Under the pieces are notes generated by a model. That model was not told the DNA's origin. It ran no database searches and saw nothing but the letters and a program-made list of their open reading frames with translations. A DNA stretch of 64,000 nt from Aquilaria yunnanensis (taxonomy: Eukaryota; Streptophyta; Magnoliopsida; Malvales; Thymelaeaceae). Shown here one piece after another: positions 44,818 through 56,500 of the stretch. Made by a program: the position numbers and the translations under genes. The first letter of the stretch is position 1; each line of letters opens with the position of its first letter. The stretch covers positions 48,065,001 through 48,129,000 of the forward strand of contig CM077594.1 of the NCBI GenBank assembly GCA_039654915.1. Direction: 5' to 3'.

Positions 44818-47308
44818 TGTTACCCACTCTGGGGTAGTCCAATTATGGTGCCAAAATTGTGCATTTAGACTCCCAGGATTGGTAATGTTCTGTAGGCCAT
44901 CAGAACACTACCCTTAGTGTGCATACTCAAGTGGCCCTCTTGGGCACAGTTTAAACACATGCCTATTGGTCCAACAATCACACAAATATTCACATTTCTT
45001 GCACACTATGGCATTAAAATGAGGAAAACACTAGCACAAGTCTTCAACTTGGCTACGACACATTAGGCAATCTTGTTAAGCTCTAGTGACCAGCCATTGC
45101 ACCCATAATTTCCACTAAAAAACTGTATCATTCTAGCCATGAACCCCTTTTTTTCTTTGCTCCATTATCAAGTAGAGACTTAGAGTAACTGAAGGAATTT
45201 TTTTTTACATCAATAGCCCTTCTATGGACCAAGTTATGAATTTTTTAAGTTGGTTACAAAATTCTAACCAAATGTACAGTAACATAGCCAACTTTCCAAC
45301 ATCATATATTTGGCTACAAGTCTCCAAATTCAGAAATTCTAGATTACACAACCTCTGGATGTTCTCTAGATGTGATCAAAATTTCATACAAATATTCCTT
45401 CTACACAGGGAGATACAAAACTTTAAGTGCAAAGTCAAAATTCTGGTCAATTTATGATCATTTTGCGCATACAAAATTTCGTAAGTGTGCAAACACTTCA
45501 TTCACAGGGGGAAAACCCTCCAAAGCTATCTCATATATGTCAATTACACATAGGAATTACATTCCATTGATTTTAACAACTTTATGTGCCCAAAATAATT
45601 TTACAAGTAAGCAGTCCATCATCCACACTTAGGCAACTTTTGCACCACATCACTTACATAGCCAAAACATTGCTCAAATGTTCACATACTTGTCTCATTT
45701 TACATACACTACATGTACATGCATACATGCACTACAATATGTTCCTAACTAAGTTAAATACGCACCCTAGGTTACAAGAGGGCATGAGACACAATGGACT
45801 CCAGAAATAGGATGTTGGACAGCTGCTAAGCAACATAATAAGTACCACCGTTAGAAGCACCAAATGTGCTCCTAAAATCACCGTACTTTCCAGATCACAA
45901 CTAGACATATGGAAGTCCATGTACCTAAAATTTTAGATCAAACTCAAACCACAAATGCCAGTTTGAATGTGATGTTTCTGCTGGACCTAAAATGAAATGA
46001 CAGAATTGAGGGGAATAAGTTTCATTGATAAACTAAGTAAAGGTAGCACTTGGATTCAATAGTAAATGTAACCATCATTAAAACCTGCATCCAAAGACAC
46101 TAAAAGACAAAAAACACAATGCATATATACAAGATATAGCAACCAAATGAGCAGCCATTCACAACCAATAAACACATGAAATGCTGCAGCAGCAATAACC
46201 ACAGGTTAGTCCATAAAACACACAATAAAGATAACCAAATCACTATGGCAGCCTTCCTCAAGCTAATGCTTGGTTTAAGGAGGATTTTAACAGTAATTAG
46301 TACTAAAATTTGGGCTCTAGAAACCCAGAAATTCGTTGCCATCACTATGCATTTCACACTAGGCCACAAAACCTTTAATAAGTGCACTCCCCTCACTAAG
46401 CTAGGTTCATCAAGCTTATCGCTCTCTTCTATGCTTAGCCCTAGCTCCATGGTTGCTTGAATATACAGAAAACAACCCATGAGAGCAAAAGAACACTTAC
46501 CTTGAGTGTATGCTGAAATTGGAGCTTGATCCTAGGTGCACTCAAGTCTTAGTATGACATAGCTCCCAATTGCTTTTTCTTGCTTTCTTTTCCCTTCAAT
46601 TTCAATCTTGGAGGTATGTTGGCTATGGAGGAAGTGTGGCTATGTTCTTGGGCTGGAGGAGTACAATAATGAGAGAGGGATAAGTGATTTGGTCACTTAA
46701 ATGGGCTTAAATGATCCTAAGGGCACAAAACACACTTAAACAAGCTTAACCTTGCTCTATATCATTTCCCTTCTCACTAATTATGGCTTCTTTATCTTAA
46801 ACCCGTTGGTACACATGTGCCCAATATTTTTGACTATTTATCAAGCCTTGGCTGCCTCCCCCATGGTGGGATAACCCCACAATTCCACCCTTAGACTTAA
46901 GTCAAAAGCTTGAACACCTTAAGGTTTACATTAAGACATTTAGGTCCTTAATGCGTTTAGTGTTTCCTTTGTCCAAACTTGTCTTCCATGAGCAATTTGG
47001 TCATCCAATTGCACTTTCATACCATTCATGTCCTTACATAACTCTCCAAGTCTCTTTCTTGAGAGTTTTGCAATTGAGTACCCAAATTTCCAAAACCTTA
47101 CAAAAAAGTCCATAGGTTGCTTGACAAACCAGCAATCTTTAATGTTTTTCTTGGGGGCCAAGTTACCAACTTGTAAGACTTTTAAGGAGGTATTGATCAT
47201 GCCTTTAACCCCCCACGCTTCAATCGCTATGGTGATAATTACACAATATAATGGTTTTTAGCCATTATGACACACTTGTAATCCTCCCATTTTTGTGTGG
47301 TGATAAGA
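44818..47308 (-). mobile_element. 5' LTR of element E (2491 bp)
   Basis: On the plus strand it begins TGTTACCCACTCTGGGG and ends GGTGATAAGA, a mutated GGTGGTAACA. It carries the terminal hairpin near 47232-47285 that all D-LTRs share. Confidence 0.82.
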
Positions 47309-48410
47309 CCCTTGCTCTAACTGGTCAAATTCCACCTAGTTCTGATCTTTTTAAGCCTCACTCAGATATTGCTGCTGGAAGACTTGGAGGAACTCAACCC
47401 ATCTCATGGACCTCCTCATTGCAATTGGCCCCCTTTGATTCTTATCCTGGTAAATTCTCTGTACAGCCCTCCATTAGAGCTCTGCATTTCCTTCCAACCT
47501 GAAAGTGGCTAGAAGGACTTTCTCGGTAAAGGATACATCAATCCTCTCAAAGATTTTCTCCACTTGGTATACCTAGAATTCAACTTCTTCAGGATCACAA
47601 CCACCCTTAAAAATAGAAGGTTTCAATGTAAGGAATCCTTCTAACTGGCCATCCCTTAGTCCCTCACTTCTTGATCTTTCCTCTCTAGCTTCTGTGTTTC
47701 GGGTTCCAGCCCTGAGTGGCCCTCTTCTTGCTGTAACTTCAGTAGGAGACTCAGTCCTCCTTGAAGTCATATAAGTGTCCAGTTCCTCCACCTCTGGGCT
47801 CTCTTCTACTTCAACTTTGGGTTCTTGTCTCACTTCTGAGCTCATCCTTCTAGCCTTTGGGTGCCTTCTCTCTTCATTAGCCTCATCTTCCTCTCAGTTT
47901 CCTCCATTCTTGCCTGTTTGGTCATAGTTCATTGGTTCTTTACGAGGCCTTCTACCTCTCCTCCTTCACCTTCCATGTTGACTCCTGCTCTTGTTTATTC
48001 TGGGCTTCCCTATTGCTGGGCTTGGCCTCTAGCCAAGGCTTGTATTCCTACCACCAGTTGTGCCACTATGGCTTGTAATGTTTCCATCATCCGCTCCATT
48101 TTCTCATGCTTGCCCCTACTAGGTCCAGGTACATGTACCCTAGCATTTGGCTCTTCGGCCAATTCAGGCTCCAAGGCCTCTGGTTGCCTTTCAAGCTCAA
48201 CTGTATGTAATCCATCTTTAGGATGGGTTGCTCTACTTTCTTCCTATTCAAGGAATTCTCTTTCCTTGCCTTGGATTCTCATCTTGCACTCAAGATGCAT
48301 CTATTCACATATGCTCAACAAGTACAAGTCTCTATAAACCTAAGTGCGAACAAGTCTAGACAAAACACTATAGCATAATCAAAAGCTATAAACCAAAGCT
48401 TTGATACCAA
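47309..48410 (-). pseudogene. N-terminal gag, leader and primer site of element C
   Basis: Minus-strand gag remnant with EGFLTLKPSIFKGGCDPEEV and RMMETLQAIVAQLVVGIQAL, ending WVEFDQLEQG at the E insertion; gag continues at 27562. Stops and frame breaks are present. The primer site (CTTTGATACCA on the plus strand, 48399-48409) is of initiator-Met type and lies beside the 5' LTR of C. Confidence 0.75.
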
Positions 48411-48875
48411 CAAAACCTTTCACACCCCACCCAGGCCCCAGCTTGTGCACCTACAGTACCACTCAACTATGCTACCAAGGCACTAACTTTTATGTTCAAC
48501 CATTTTACCTATGATGATTTCTAATTTCCTTTATGGCTCGGCCAAGTTCAATTTAATTGGTCAAAACCACTACACATATGGCTAAGGCCAGGGAGGTGCC
48601 CCAAGAGGCTAAACAAGAAGTTTTAGATCAATACTATCATTACAAGGCAAGGCTTTAAATGTTACTTGCAACTCAAGGCAAGATTATTGTACTTTCATTG
48701 TCATGTGATTCGGGTGTTTGCACATCAAGTGTTGTTTTCCAATGCGTGGCAACCAAGAAGCCCATATGACACAAGCTTTTCAAGTCTAAGGCACATTCAG
48801 CACAACAATATTCAAGAAAGGTTTAGCACATTATGGTCAAAACCATGAACAAGTACTTATGGCATAACTTGGCAT

Positions 48876-50254
48876 TGTTAGTGTTGTGCCCAAAAGCCAA
48901 TCATGAGATGATTGTATTCTTGCACATTGAGCCATGATATTTTATTAAGGCATTAATCTAGCAATTATGTTTGTTGTTTTGTTTCTGCATAACGTAATAA
49001 ACATAATTGTAACCTTAGAATAATGATATTCTCAAACATCCCTGGTCTACTATTATTCTGGAGCGGGTTGCAATAACACATAACGACTAGCATATATGGA
49101 GACTAATATGAGATATGTAGTCTACATATGGGTACAAGTTGGAGAACATGTGTACTGGACTGACCCACCATGAGAACACTACATGGATCGTTATATGAGT
49201 GTCATAAGTGATTCTCATAGTGATCATGGTATATGTACCTAAGATCATCAAGGTTCCCTACATGTGAGTCACATACTTTGATACTTTCTTTTGTTGCTCG
49301 TAACTAAGTGAACTTGATGGAGGTCATTGGGTATGTCACATATCATGCAGAGGGATTTGTATGATCAAGATGGGATTTGTCCCTCCTATTTAACGGGAGT
49401 GATATCTTCGGGCCCCTTGATAGAGTGAGACTTAGAAAATGCATGGCCATGCTCGGATGAGTTGATATACGATATCAATGTCATCAGTTTAAGTTGGTCT
49501 ACTCAGTAATCAAGAAACCAAAGATTGGGCTATACGAGAATGACACATTCCATGTCTCGTGCTTAGTCTTGATATCTTGGACAAAGGGACAATGGCATAT
49601 ATTGGTAATGATCATAAAGGTTTAGTCGAATCACCGACAATCTTGTCACTTGGGTAGCAATGATGTGTTGCTAGACACCGCTCATTGCTTATGATCATAA
49701 ATGTGATTTATGATCATTGCCAATGTGGTAAGAGCCTATTAGGTCCTACACATAGAGCTATTTGGATCATTAGAGTGCATGGGCTAATTATTTGGGTTAT
49801 GGTTTCACAATAATTTCGTATTAATTAAGCCCAAAATTAAATCCTAATTGGATTAGGGCTTTGAAACCCATTAGGCCTAGAAGTTGAGTCTCACTATAAA
49901 TACAAATTTTAGTGAGAAATTCGTAGCTTCTTGCCCTAGCCACCCAAAAGGACAGTCGCACTCTTCTCTTGCAATTCCTTGGAGGACGCAAGCTAGCACT
50001 GCGAGTGTAAGAGAAACGCATCTGCCGGGACGCAGTGGAAGCGTGGTGATCCCAAGAGGCTCATGTGGATACCGTAGAGAGCTTATACACGTCAGCTATT
50101 TAGGTTTTGTGATTCGACTCTATAGTTGGGTGAGAGATCTCAACCGAAAATTAGGTATGAAAATTTTCGAACACCCAATTTACCCCATTTCACTTGGATC
50201 CTAGACGGTTTCAGTTAAATTCCATTGCGCTTGTTTGGCTCCCAAAACCCAACA
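48876..50254 (+). mobile_element. Solo copia LTR (1379 bp), TSD GGCAT
   Basis: It begins TGTTAGTGTTGTGCCC, ends AAAACCCAACA, and is flanked by GGCAT on both sides (48871-48875 and 50255-50259). It belongs to the family of the H 3' LTR. Confidence 0.92.
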
Positions 50255-50543
50255 GGCATTACAGTCACCAAACTTACATAGTAGTTCCATGATTCAACTG
50301 AGGCTATATACACAAAACAACCTCCACAACAGTACTTACATACTTGGAACAATACCAAGAGTACTCAAAATCCAAAATAGACATTGTTATGCATTACATA
50401 CCCAAGTTTCTAGTAGTACCTGAGAGCTACCTTATGTGTGTACCAAAGATTGTAGGAAGATGCCTACAAGCATGCGCATTCCCAGAAGTGCAAACCACAT
50501 AACTAAAGCCCATGAGCACACATCCATAGCCCTAGACTTTTCC

Positions 50544-53031
50544 TATTACCACCTCACAAAATGGGAGAATTACAAGTGTCATAATGGCTAAAAAACCATT
50601 ATATTGTGTAATTCTCACCATAGTGATTGAAGTGTGGGGGGTAAAAGGCATGATCAACACCTCCTTAAAAGTGTTCCCAGTTGGTAACTTGGTCCCCAAG
50701 AAAAGCCTTAAGGATTGCTTGTTTTTCAAGCAACCTATGGACTTTTTTGTAAGGTTTTGGAAATTCGGGTACTCAATTACAAAACTCTCAAGAAAGAGAT
50801 TTGGAGAGTTATGGGAAGGATATGAATGGTACTAAAGTGCTATTGGAGGACCAAATTGCTCATGGAAGACAAGTGTGGACAAAGGAAACACTAAAGGCAA
50901 TAAGGACCTAAATGTCCTAGTGTAAACCTTAAGGTGTTCAAGCTTTTGACTTAAGTCTAAGGGTGGATTGTAGGGTTATCCCACTATGGGGAGGCAGCCA
51001 AGACTTGATAACTAGTCAAAAATGTTCGGCACATCTGTACCAATGAGTTTAAGACAAAGAAACCATAATTAGTGAAAAGGAAAATGACATAAAGCAAGGT
51101 TAAGCTTGTTTAAGTGTGTTTTGGTGCCCTTAAGCTCATTTAGGGCCATTTAAGCGGCAAAATCACTTATCCTTCTCTCATTTTCATCCTCCCCCAGCCC
51201 AAGAACACAACCATACTTCCTCCATAGCCACCAAACCTTCAAACTTGCAATTGATTGAAATTGAAGGCAAAAGGAATCAATTGGAAGCAAACTAGAGCTA
51301 TTTCTTGCATACTTCAAGGATCAAGCTTGATTTTCGGCCTACCCACTTTGGTAAGGGTTCTCTTTCTCTCATGGGTTTTTTTCTGTATTTTCAAACATCC
51401 ATGGAGCTATGGCTAAGCTTGGAAGAGAGCCATGAGCTTGATGAAGCAAGCTTATTGAGGGGAGTGCACTTATTGAAGGTTTTGTGACCTATTATGAAGT
51501 GCACAAAGATGGCAGTGAAATGAGGGTTTCTAGAGCCCAAAGTTAGTACTAACTACTGTTAAAATCCTCCTAAGACCAAGTGTTAGCTTGAGGAGGGCTG
51601 CCATAGTGATTTGGTTATGTTTATTATGTGTTTTATGGACTAACCTATGGTATATGTTGCTGCCACATTTCATGTGTTTGTTGTTTGTGTTTGGCTGCTG
51701 CATTTGGTTGCTATATCTTGTATATATGCATTGTGGTTTTTGTGTTTTAGTGTCTTTGGATTCAGGTTTTAATGAGGATCACATTACCTTAAGAAACCAA
51801 GTGTTACCCTTACTAAGTTTCTCAATGAAACTTACTCCCCTCAATTCTGTCATTTCAGGTCCAGCTGAAAGATCACCTTTAAACTAACCTTTGTGGTTTT
51901 ATTTTTGATCTGAAATTTCAGGTACATGAAATTCCATATGTATAGTTGTGATCTGGAAATTTTGGTGATTTTAGGAGCACATTTGGTATTTTTAATGGTG
52001 GTACTTATGGTGTTGTGCAGCAGCTTTCCAGAATCCTGTTTCTGGAGTCCATTGTGTCTCAGGCACTCCTCTAACCTAGGGTGTGTGTTTAGCTGATTTA
52101 AGACCATATTTTAGTGCATTTATTCATGTATATGTAGTGTATGTAAAATGAGACAAGTATGTGAATATTTGAGTAATGTTTTGGCTATGTAAGTGATGTG
52201 GTGCAAAGTTCACTACGTGTGAATGATGGGCTTCTTACTTGTAAATTCTGTTTTGGCCACATAAAGTTGTTAAAAGAAAGGGAATTTAATTCCTATGTGT
52301 AATGGAAATATATGGGATAGAATTGGAGGGCTTTCTCCTTGTGAATGAAGGGTTTGCATGGTTTGGAAAAATTGTATGGGCAAAATGGTCCAAAAGCTGC
52401 CAGAAATTTGACTATGTACCTAAAGTTTAATATCTCCCTGTGTAAAATGAATCTTGCTATGAAATTTTGGCCACGCCTAGATAACATCTAGAGGTTGAAC
52501 TGGAATTTTGAATTTCTGGATTTGGATCCTTGTATCCAAAGATATGATGTTAAAAAATTGGATGAGTTACTGTTCATTTGGTCAGAATTTTGTAACCAAT
52601 TTAAAAAATCCATAACTTGGTCCATAGGTGGGCTATTGATGTAAAAAGAAATTCCTTGGTTTGATCTAAGTCTCTAATTGGTAATGGAGCAAATAAAAAA
52701 GGGGGGTATGAGGCTAGAATGATACAGTTTATTAGTTGAAGTTACAGGTGCAGTACCTGGTCACTAGAACTTAACAAGATTGCCTAATGTGTGGTAGCCA
52801 AGATTAAGACTTGTGCTATTGTTTTCCTTCTTTGCTTCCATGGTGTGCATGAAATGTGAATATGTGTGTGATGGTTGGACCAATATGCATGTATTTACAT
52901 AGTGCCCAAGAGGGCCACTTGGGTGTGCACATTAAGGGTAGTGTTCTGATGGCCTACAGAACATTACCAATCCTAGGAGTCTAAATGCACAATTTTGGCT
53001 CCATAATGGGACTACCCTGGAGTGGGTAACA
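50544..53031 (+). mobile_element. D-LTR 5: solo LTR of the E family without matching flanks
   Basis: It begins TATTACCACCTCAC (TG changed to TA) and ends GAGTGGGTAACA. Flanking five-mers TTTCC and GAACC differ. The right neighbour is a truncated copia LTR and the left is the C LTR, which suggests recombination or deletion rather than a simple solo-LTR event. Confidence 0.82.
50565..50616 (+). repeat. Hairpin near the start of D-LTR 5
   Basis: Arms GAGAATTACA and TGTAATTCTC, with inner arms CATAATGG and CCATTATA, form an imperfect stem around a short A-rich loop. Equivalent hairpins occur in the other D-LTRs, e.g. 53991-54044, about 20278-20331 and about 47232-47285. Confidence 0.75.
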
Positions 53032-53421
53032 GAACCTCGATGACCTTAGGTCAAAGGACTACATATACCATGATCACTATGAGAATCACTTATGGCACTC
53101 ATATAACGATCCATGCAGTGTTCTCATGGTGGGTCTGTCCAGTACACAAGTTCTCCAACTTGTACCCATATGTAGACTACATATCTCATATTAGTCTCCA
53201 CATATGCTAGTCGTTATGTATTATTGCAACCCACTCCACAATAATACTAGACCAGGGATGTTTGAGAATATCATTATTCTAGGGTTACAATTATGTTTAT
53301 TACGTTGCGCAGAAACAAAACAACAAACATAATTGCTGGATTAATGCCTTAATAAAATATCATGACAGAATGTGCAAAAATACAATCATCTGATGATTGG
53401 CTTTTGGGCACAACACTAACA
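53032..53421 (-). mobile_element. Truncated copia LTR (first ~390 bp of the H-type LTR)
   Basis: The reverse complement of an H-type LTR, running to CAACACTAACA at 53421. The rest of the LTR is missing at the border with D-LTR 5. Confidence 0.82.
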
Positions 53422-54835
53422 ATTACAAGATCCACAAAACTAGTAGTCCACCATGAACAAACTATCCCCCTAACTAATGCTATTGCCAAAACAACTTGAA
53501 TTCATCAAGCAATCACACTGCAATAGCATTAATGAAGCTTGAAAACATAACTCCCTTACCTTAACTTCAACTCACAAGCAAGAACTGACCAATTCTTCCA
53601 CCAAAAACAAAGTTCCACAAAGTTCTTCCTTGTTCCAAGCAACCAAACGCACAAAACACAAAATTACTAACTTCTAATCAAAACCCAAGCTCCCAATCAT
53701 CGAATAAACAAGGATTCACCCTAAAAACACAAGTTACCTCACTTCAAAAGAAATGAATGGTGGAAACATGGTTCAAAGCTCCAAAAACTTGAAATTCCAC
53801 TTGGAACAAGCTTCCTAATGCATATACACCCTTGGTTGTCTCAAATTTCACCAAAAACTCTAGGTTTTATGCTAGAATTCTTGAAGAAATGGTAGAGTTG
53901 AGGATGAACTCAAGTTTGACGCAAAAATGGCAGTCTCCTTCACTTTACCAAGCTTTTAGGCCCCTTTTTGTTACCACCTCACAAAAATTGGAGAATTACA
54001 AAGTGTGACATAATGGTCAACAACCATTATATTATGTAATTCTCACCATAGTAATTGACGTGTGAGGGGTAAAAGGCATGATCAACACCTCCTTAAAAGT
54101 GTTCTAAGTTGGTAACTTGGCCCACAAGAAAAGCCTTAAGGATTGTTTGTTTGTCAAGCCACCTATTGACTTTTTTGTAAGGTTTCAGAAATTTAGGTAC
54201 TAAATTTCAAAACTCTCAAGAAAGAGCTTTGGAGAGTTATGGGAAGGATATGAATGGTATGAAACTACTATTGGAGGACCAAAATTCTATGGAAGACAAT
54301 TGTGAACAAAGAAAAGCATAAAAGGCTTTAAGGACTTAATTGTCCTAATGTAAGCCTTTGGTTGTTTATGCTTATGACTTAAGTCAAATGGAAGCATTTT
54401 AGAGTTATCCCACTCAAGAAAAGGCAGCCAAAGCAAGATAAGGATGGTCAAATGTGGGCTATGAGTTTAAGACTAAGAAACCATGGTTTTGTAGCAAGGA
54501 AAATGACATAAAGCATGGTTAAGGCTATTAGGGATGTTTAGTGCACTAAAGCTTCGTTAAGCCTCTTACAATAGCAAATTTCTTCTTTTATTCTCCCATA
54601 TTCAACCCACACCAGCCACCTTCACTGATGCGAAGAATTTGAAAGTAAGAAAGGGCAATTGAAAGCTATTCGGTGCTAAGACTTGAGTGCACCTAGGATC
54701 AACCTACAATTTCAGCATACCTATTAAGGTAAGGAGTTTCCTTGCTCTCATGGATGTTTACTATATTTTGACACATCCATGGAGCTAGGGCTATGTTGGA
54801 ATTCTTGGCGCACCAAGATCCTTTTAAGGTAGGAT

Positions 54836-55262
54836 TTGAGCTAACTCTAGCTTGAACAGCTATCTAAGGCAGCTAGAAATAGCTCCCTTTAGCTCAAGTT
54901 AGCTTATGTCAGCTCATTGCAGCTATAAGTAGCTCAGAGTAGCTGGACTTTAGCTCAAGTCAGCTCACTTCAGCTATAAGTAGCTCAAAGCAGCTGGACT
55001 TCAGCTCAAGGTAGCTCAAGTCAGCTCAAGTCAGCTCACTTCAGCGATAAGTGGCTCAAAGTGGCTGGAGTTCAGCTCAAGTTAGCTCAAGTCAGCTCAA
55101 GTCAGCTCACTTCAGCTTCTGGTAGCTGAGTGTAGCTGGACTTCAGTTCACTTCAGCTGAGAGCAGCTAACTCCAGCTCAAGGTCAGCTCTAGGAGCTGG
55201 ACCTCAGTTCATGGTGCTTGGTTGGAGCTCAAAGGAGCTCAATGGTGCATAAGTAGCATATC
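54836..55262 (+). repeat. AGCT-rich array in U3 of element G
   Basis: About 35 AGCT tetranucleotides in some 430 bp, arranged in longer units such as CAGCTATAAGTAGCTCAAAG and TCAGCTCAAG. The 3' LTR array (about 61820-62250) has a different number of the short units. Confidence 0.8.
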
Positions 55263-55388
55263 GAGCTAGCTTTGTGCCTGTTCACCTTGCTTTTAGCTCA
55301 TAACCACCAAGAGACACATCTTTTGTGTTAAGGTATGTCTCTTCATCAAAAGAGATGACTATTGGCTAAAAGAACATGTCCTTTCATC

Positions 55389-55715
55389 CAAAGGAAGTGT
55401 TCCTTGAGTGAAAAGACATGTATATTCGGCCATAAGGTTGTTATGGGGTTGTTATAGGCCAAAAGAAGTGTTCCTTGGCTCTGAAAGACATGTATTTTCA
55501 CCCAGAACGTAGTTATGGGTGGTTATAGGCCAAAGGAAGTGTTCCTTGGCTCTAAAAGACATGTATTTTCGCCCATAAGGTAGTTATGGGTGGTTATAGG
55601 CTAAAGGAAGTGTTTCTTGGCTAAAAGACATGTATTTTCGCCACCATACATGACCCTTAGCCAAAGGAAGTGTTCTTTGGCTTAAAAGACACCTTTCTTG
55701 GTGTAAAGGTGTGCC
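55389..55715 (+). repeat. Five tandem units of ~70 bp in U3 of element G
   Basis: Units start AAAGGAAGTGTTCCTTGGC and contain AAAGACATGTATTTTCGCC and GGTTATAGGC. The last units are shortened. They end just upstream of the TATA box, so they may act as promoter repeats. Confidence 0.75.
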
Positions 55716-56235
55716 TTTTGGTCATCTATAAATAGCCTTTAGTGGCTGGCCATTTTAAGCACGAATTTGCACTCTATTTGCTCCATTTTCTTGAGAGAAA
55801 ATTGTTCTCCTCCTATTTCCTTTAGAGGCCGAAATATTAAACACTTCTTGAGAGCATTGTGGGTGGATTTACATAGAGATTGTTCATCTCTATTCAAGCT
55901 TCGAGGTGCCCCTCTAAGATCAAGTTCTCCCTCAAGTTTTCACCAAAGATAACCAAGAAGAAAGGTGCACATTCTCTCTTGGTTTAGTAGCATGCTAGGT
56001 TTGAATTATTTACATGAATGTTCTTAGTAGCATGCTAGGATTTATTTGACACAACATGTATGTAAAATTGATATGTTATATAGCATGTTATATCAACTGC
56101 ATGAATAATATGTTAAAGAAATAGTATTATGTATATCTATATCCATGTTGAATTCAAATGAACAAATATGCATGTGGCAAATATATGAGTAGATAACATA
56201 AAAGTATGTTATCATAAGATCCTGAAATCTTCAAT

Positions 56236-56247
56236 TGGTATCAGAGC
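56236..56247 (+). other. Primer-binding site of element G
   Basis: TGGTATCAGAGC, exactly complementary to the 3' end of plant initiator tRNA-Met, two bases after the 5' LTR. Confidence 0.9.
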
Positions 56248-56500
56248 CTAGGTCATGAAAATGTATATGTTGCATGTAGTAAGCATGATTTAGGATCATA
56301 CATATGTGTATGATTTTGATAAAGGCTAACGAAGGATATGTGTATGAAGCAATGAAGGCATGTTTTTGTATTTCTGATCGAATGCTATATGCATCTCTTT
56401 TGCCATATATGAGCATGTTAGAAGTTGTTTCATACACATGTTGCTTTGTTGAGTCTTGTTGTGTAAATTGAACTAAAACATGAGAATTGCATCAATGTAG

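Larger units (their letters stand above)
27563..47308 (-). mobile_element. Element E: minus-strand chromovirus with 2.4-kb LTRs, host of element F
   Basis: The 3' LTR (27563-41418, interrupted by F) and 5' LTR (44818-47308) bracket an internal region with the purine tract next to the 3' LTR, degraded pol and gag, and an initiator-Met primer site next to the 5' LTR. It sits in the gag of C, whose frame resumes at 47309. Flanking five-mers (TCCCA and CCCTT) do not match clearly, so the target duplication is eroded or the edges are off by a few bases. LTR length, primer and chromodomain-like integrase end suggest Tekay/Del (inference). Confidence 0.82.
4923..53968 (-). mobile_element. Element C: old chromovirus-type gypsy, outermost host of the nest
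   Basis: The pieces read as one minus-strand element once insertions are removed: integrase C-terminal half (4923-5792), pol and gag (24651-27562), N-terminal gag and primer site (47309-48410), and 5' LTR (48417-53968 in three pieces). Reading frames rejoin across B and across E. C is broken by many stops and frameshifts and is the oldest layer. Its 3' LTR must lie left of the window, beyond A. The order PR-RT-RNase H-IN, the FIDD RT motif and the initiator-Met primer site fit chromoviruses, perhaps Tekay/Del-like (inference). Confidence 0.8.
48417..53968 (-). mobile_element. 5' LTR of element C, in three pieces
   Basis: AT-rich non-coding DNA (48417-48870, 50260-50543, 53422-53968) lies beyond the C primer site. 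It resumes after the solo copia LTR as expected from the GGCAT duplication. No ORF is seen. Its far end is not fixed because the D-LTR at 53969 interrupts it. Confidence 0.6.
54794..56233 (+). mobile_element. 5' LTR of element G (1440 bp)
   Basis: U3 holds two repeat blocks (54836-55262 and 55389-55715) and a TATAAATA box at 55727-55734. The equivalent box in the 3' LTR is at 62729-62736. The LTR ends CTTCA just before the primer site. Confidence 0.9.

Noticed and set aside
48417..50543. Host gene exons in the AT-rich stretches
   Set aside because: Only short frames with no domain. The stretches lie next to the C primer site and behave as LTR.
54836..55262. AGCT array as a satellite or CRISPR-like array
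   Set aside because: It lies inside both LTRs of G at the same place and has no uniform repeat-spacer pattern.
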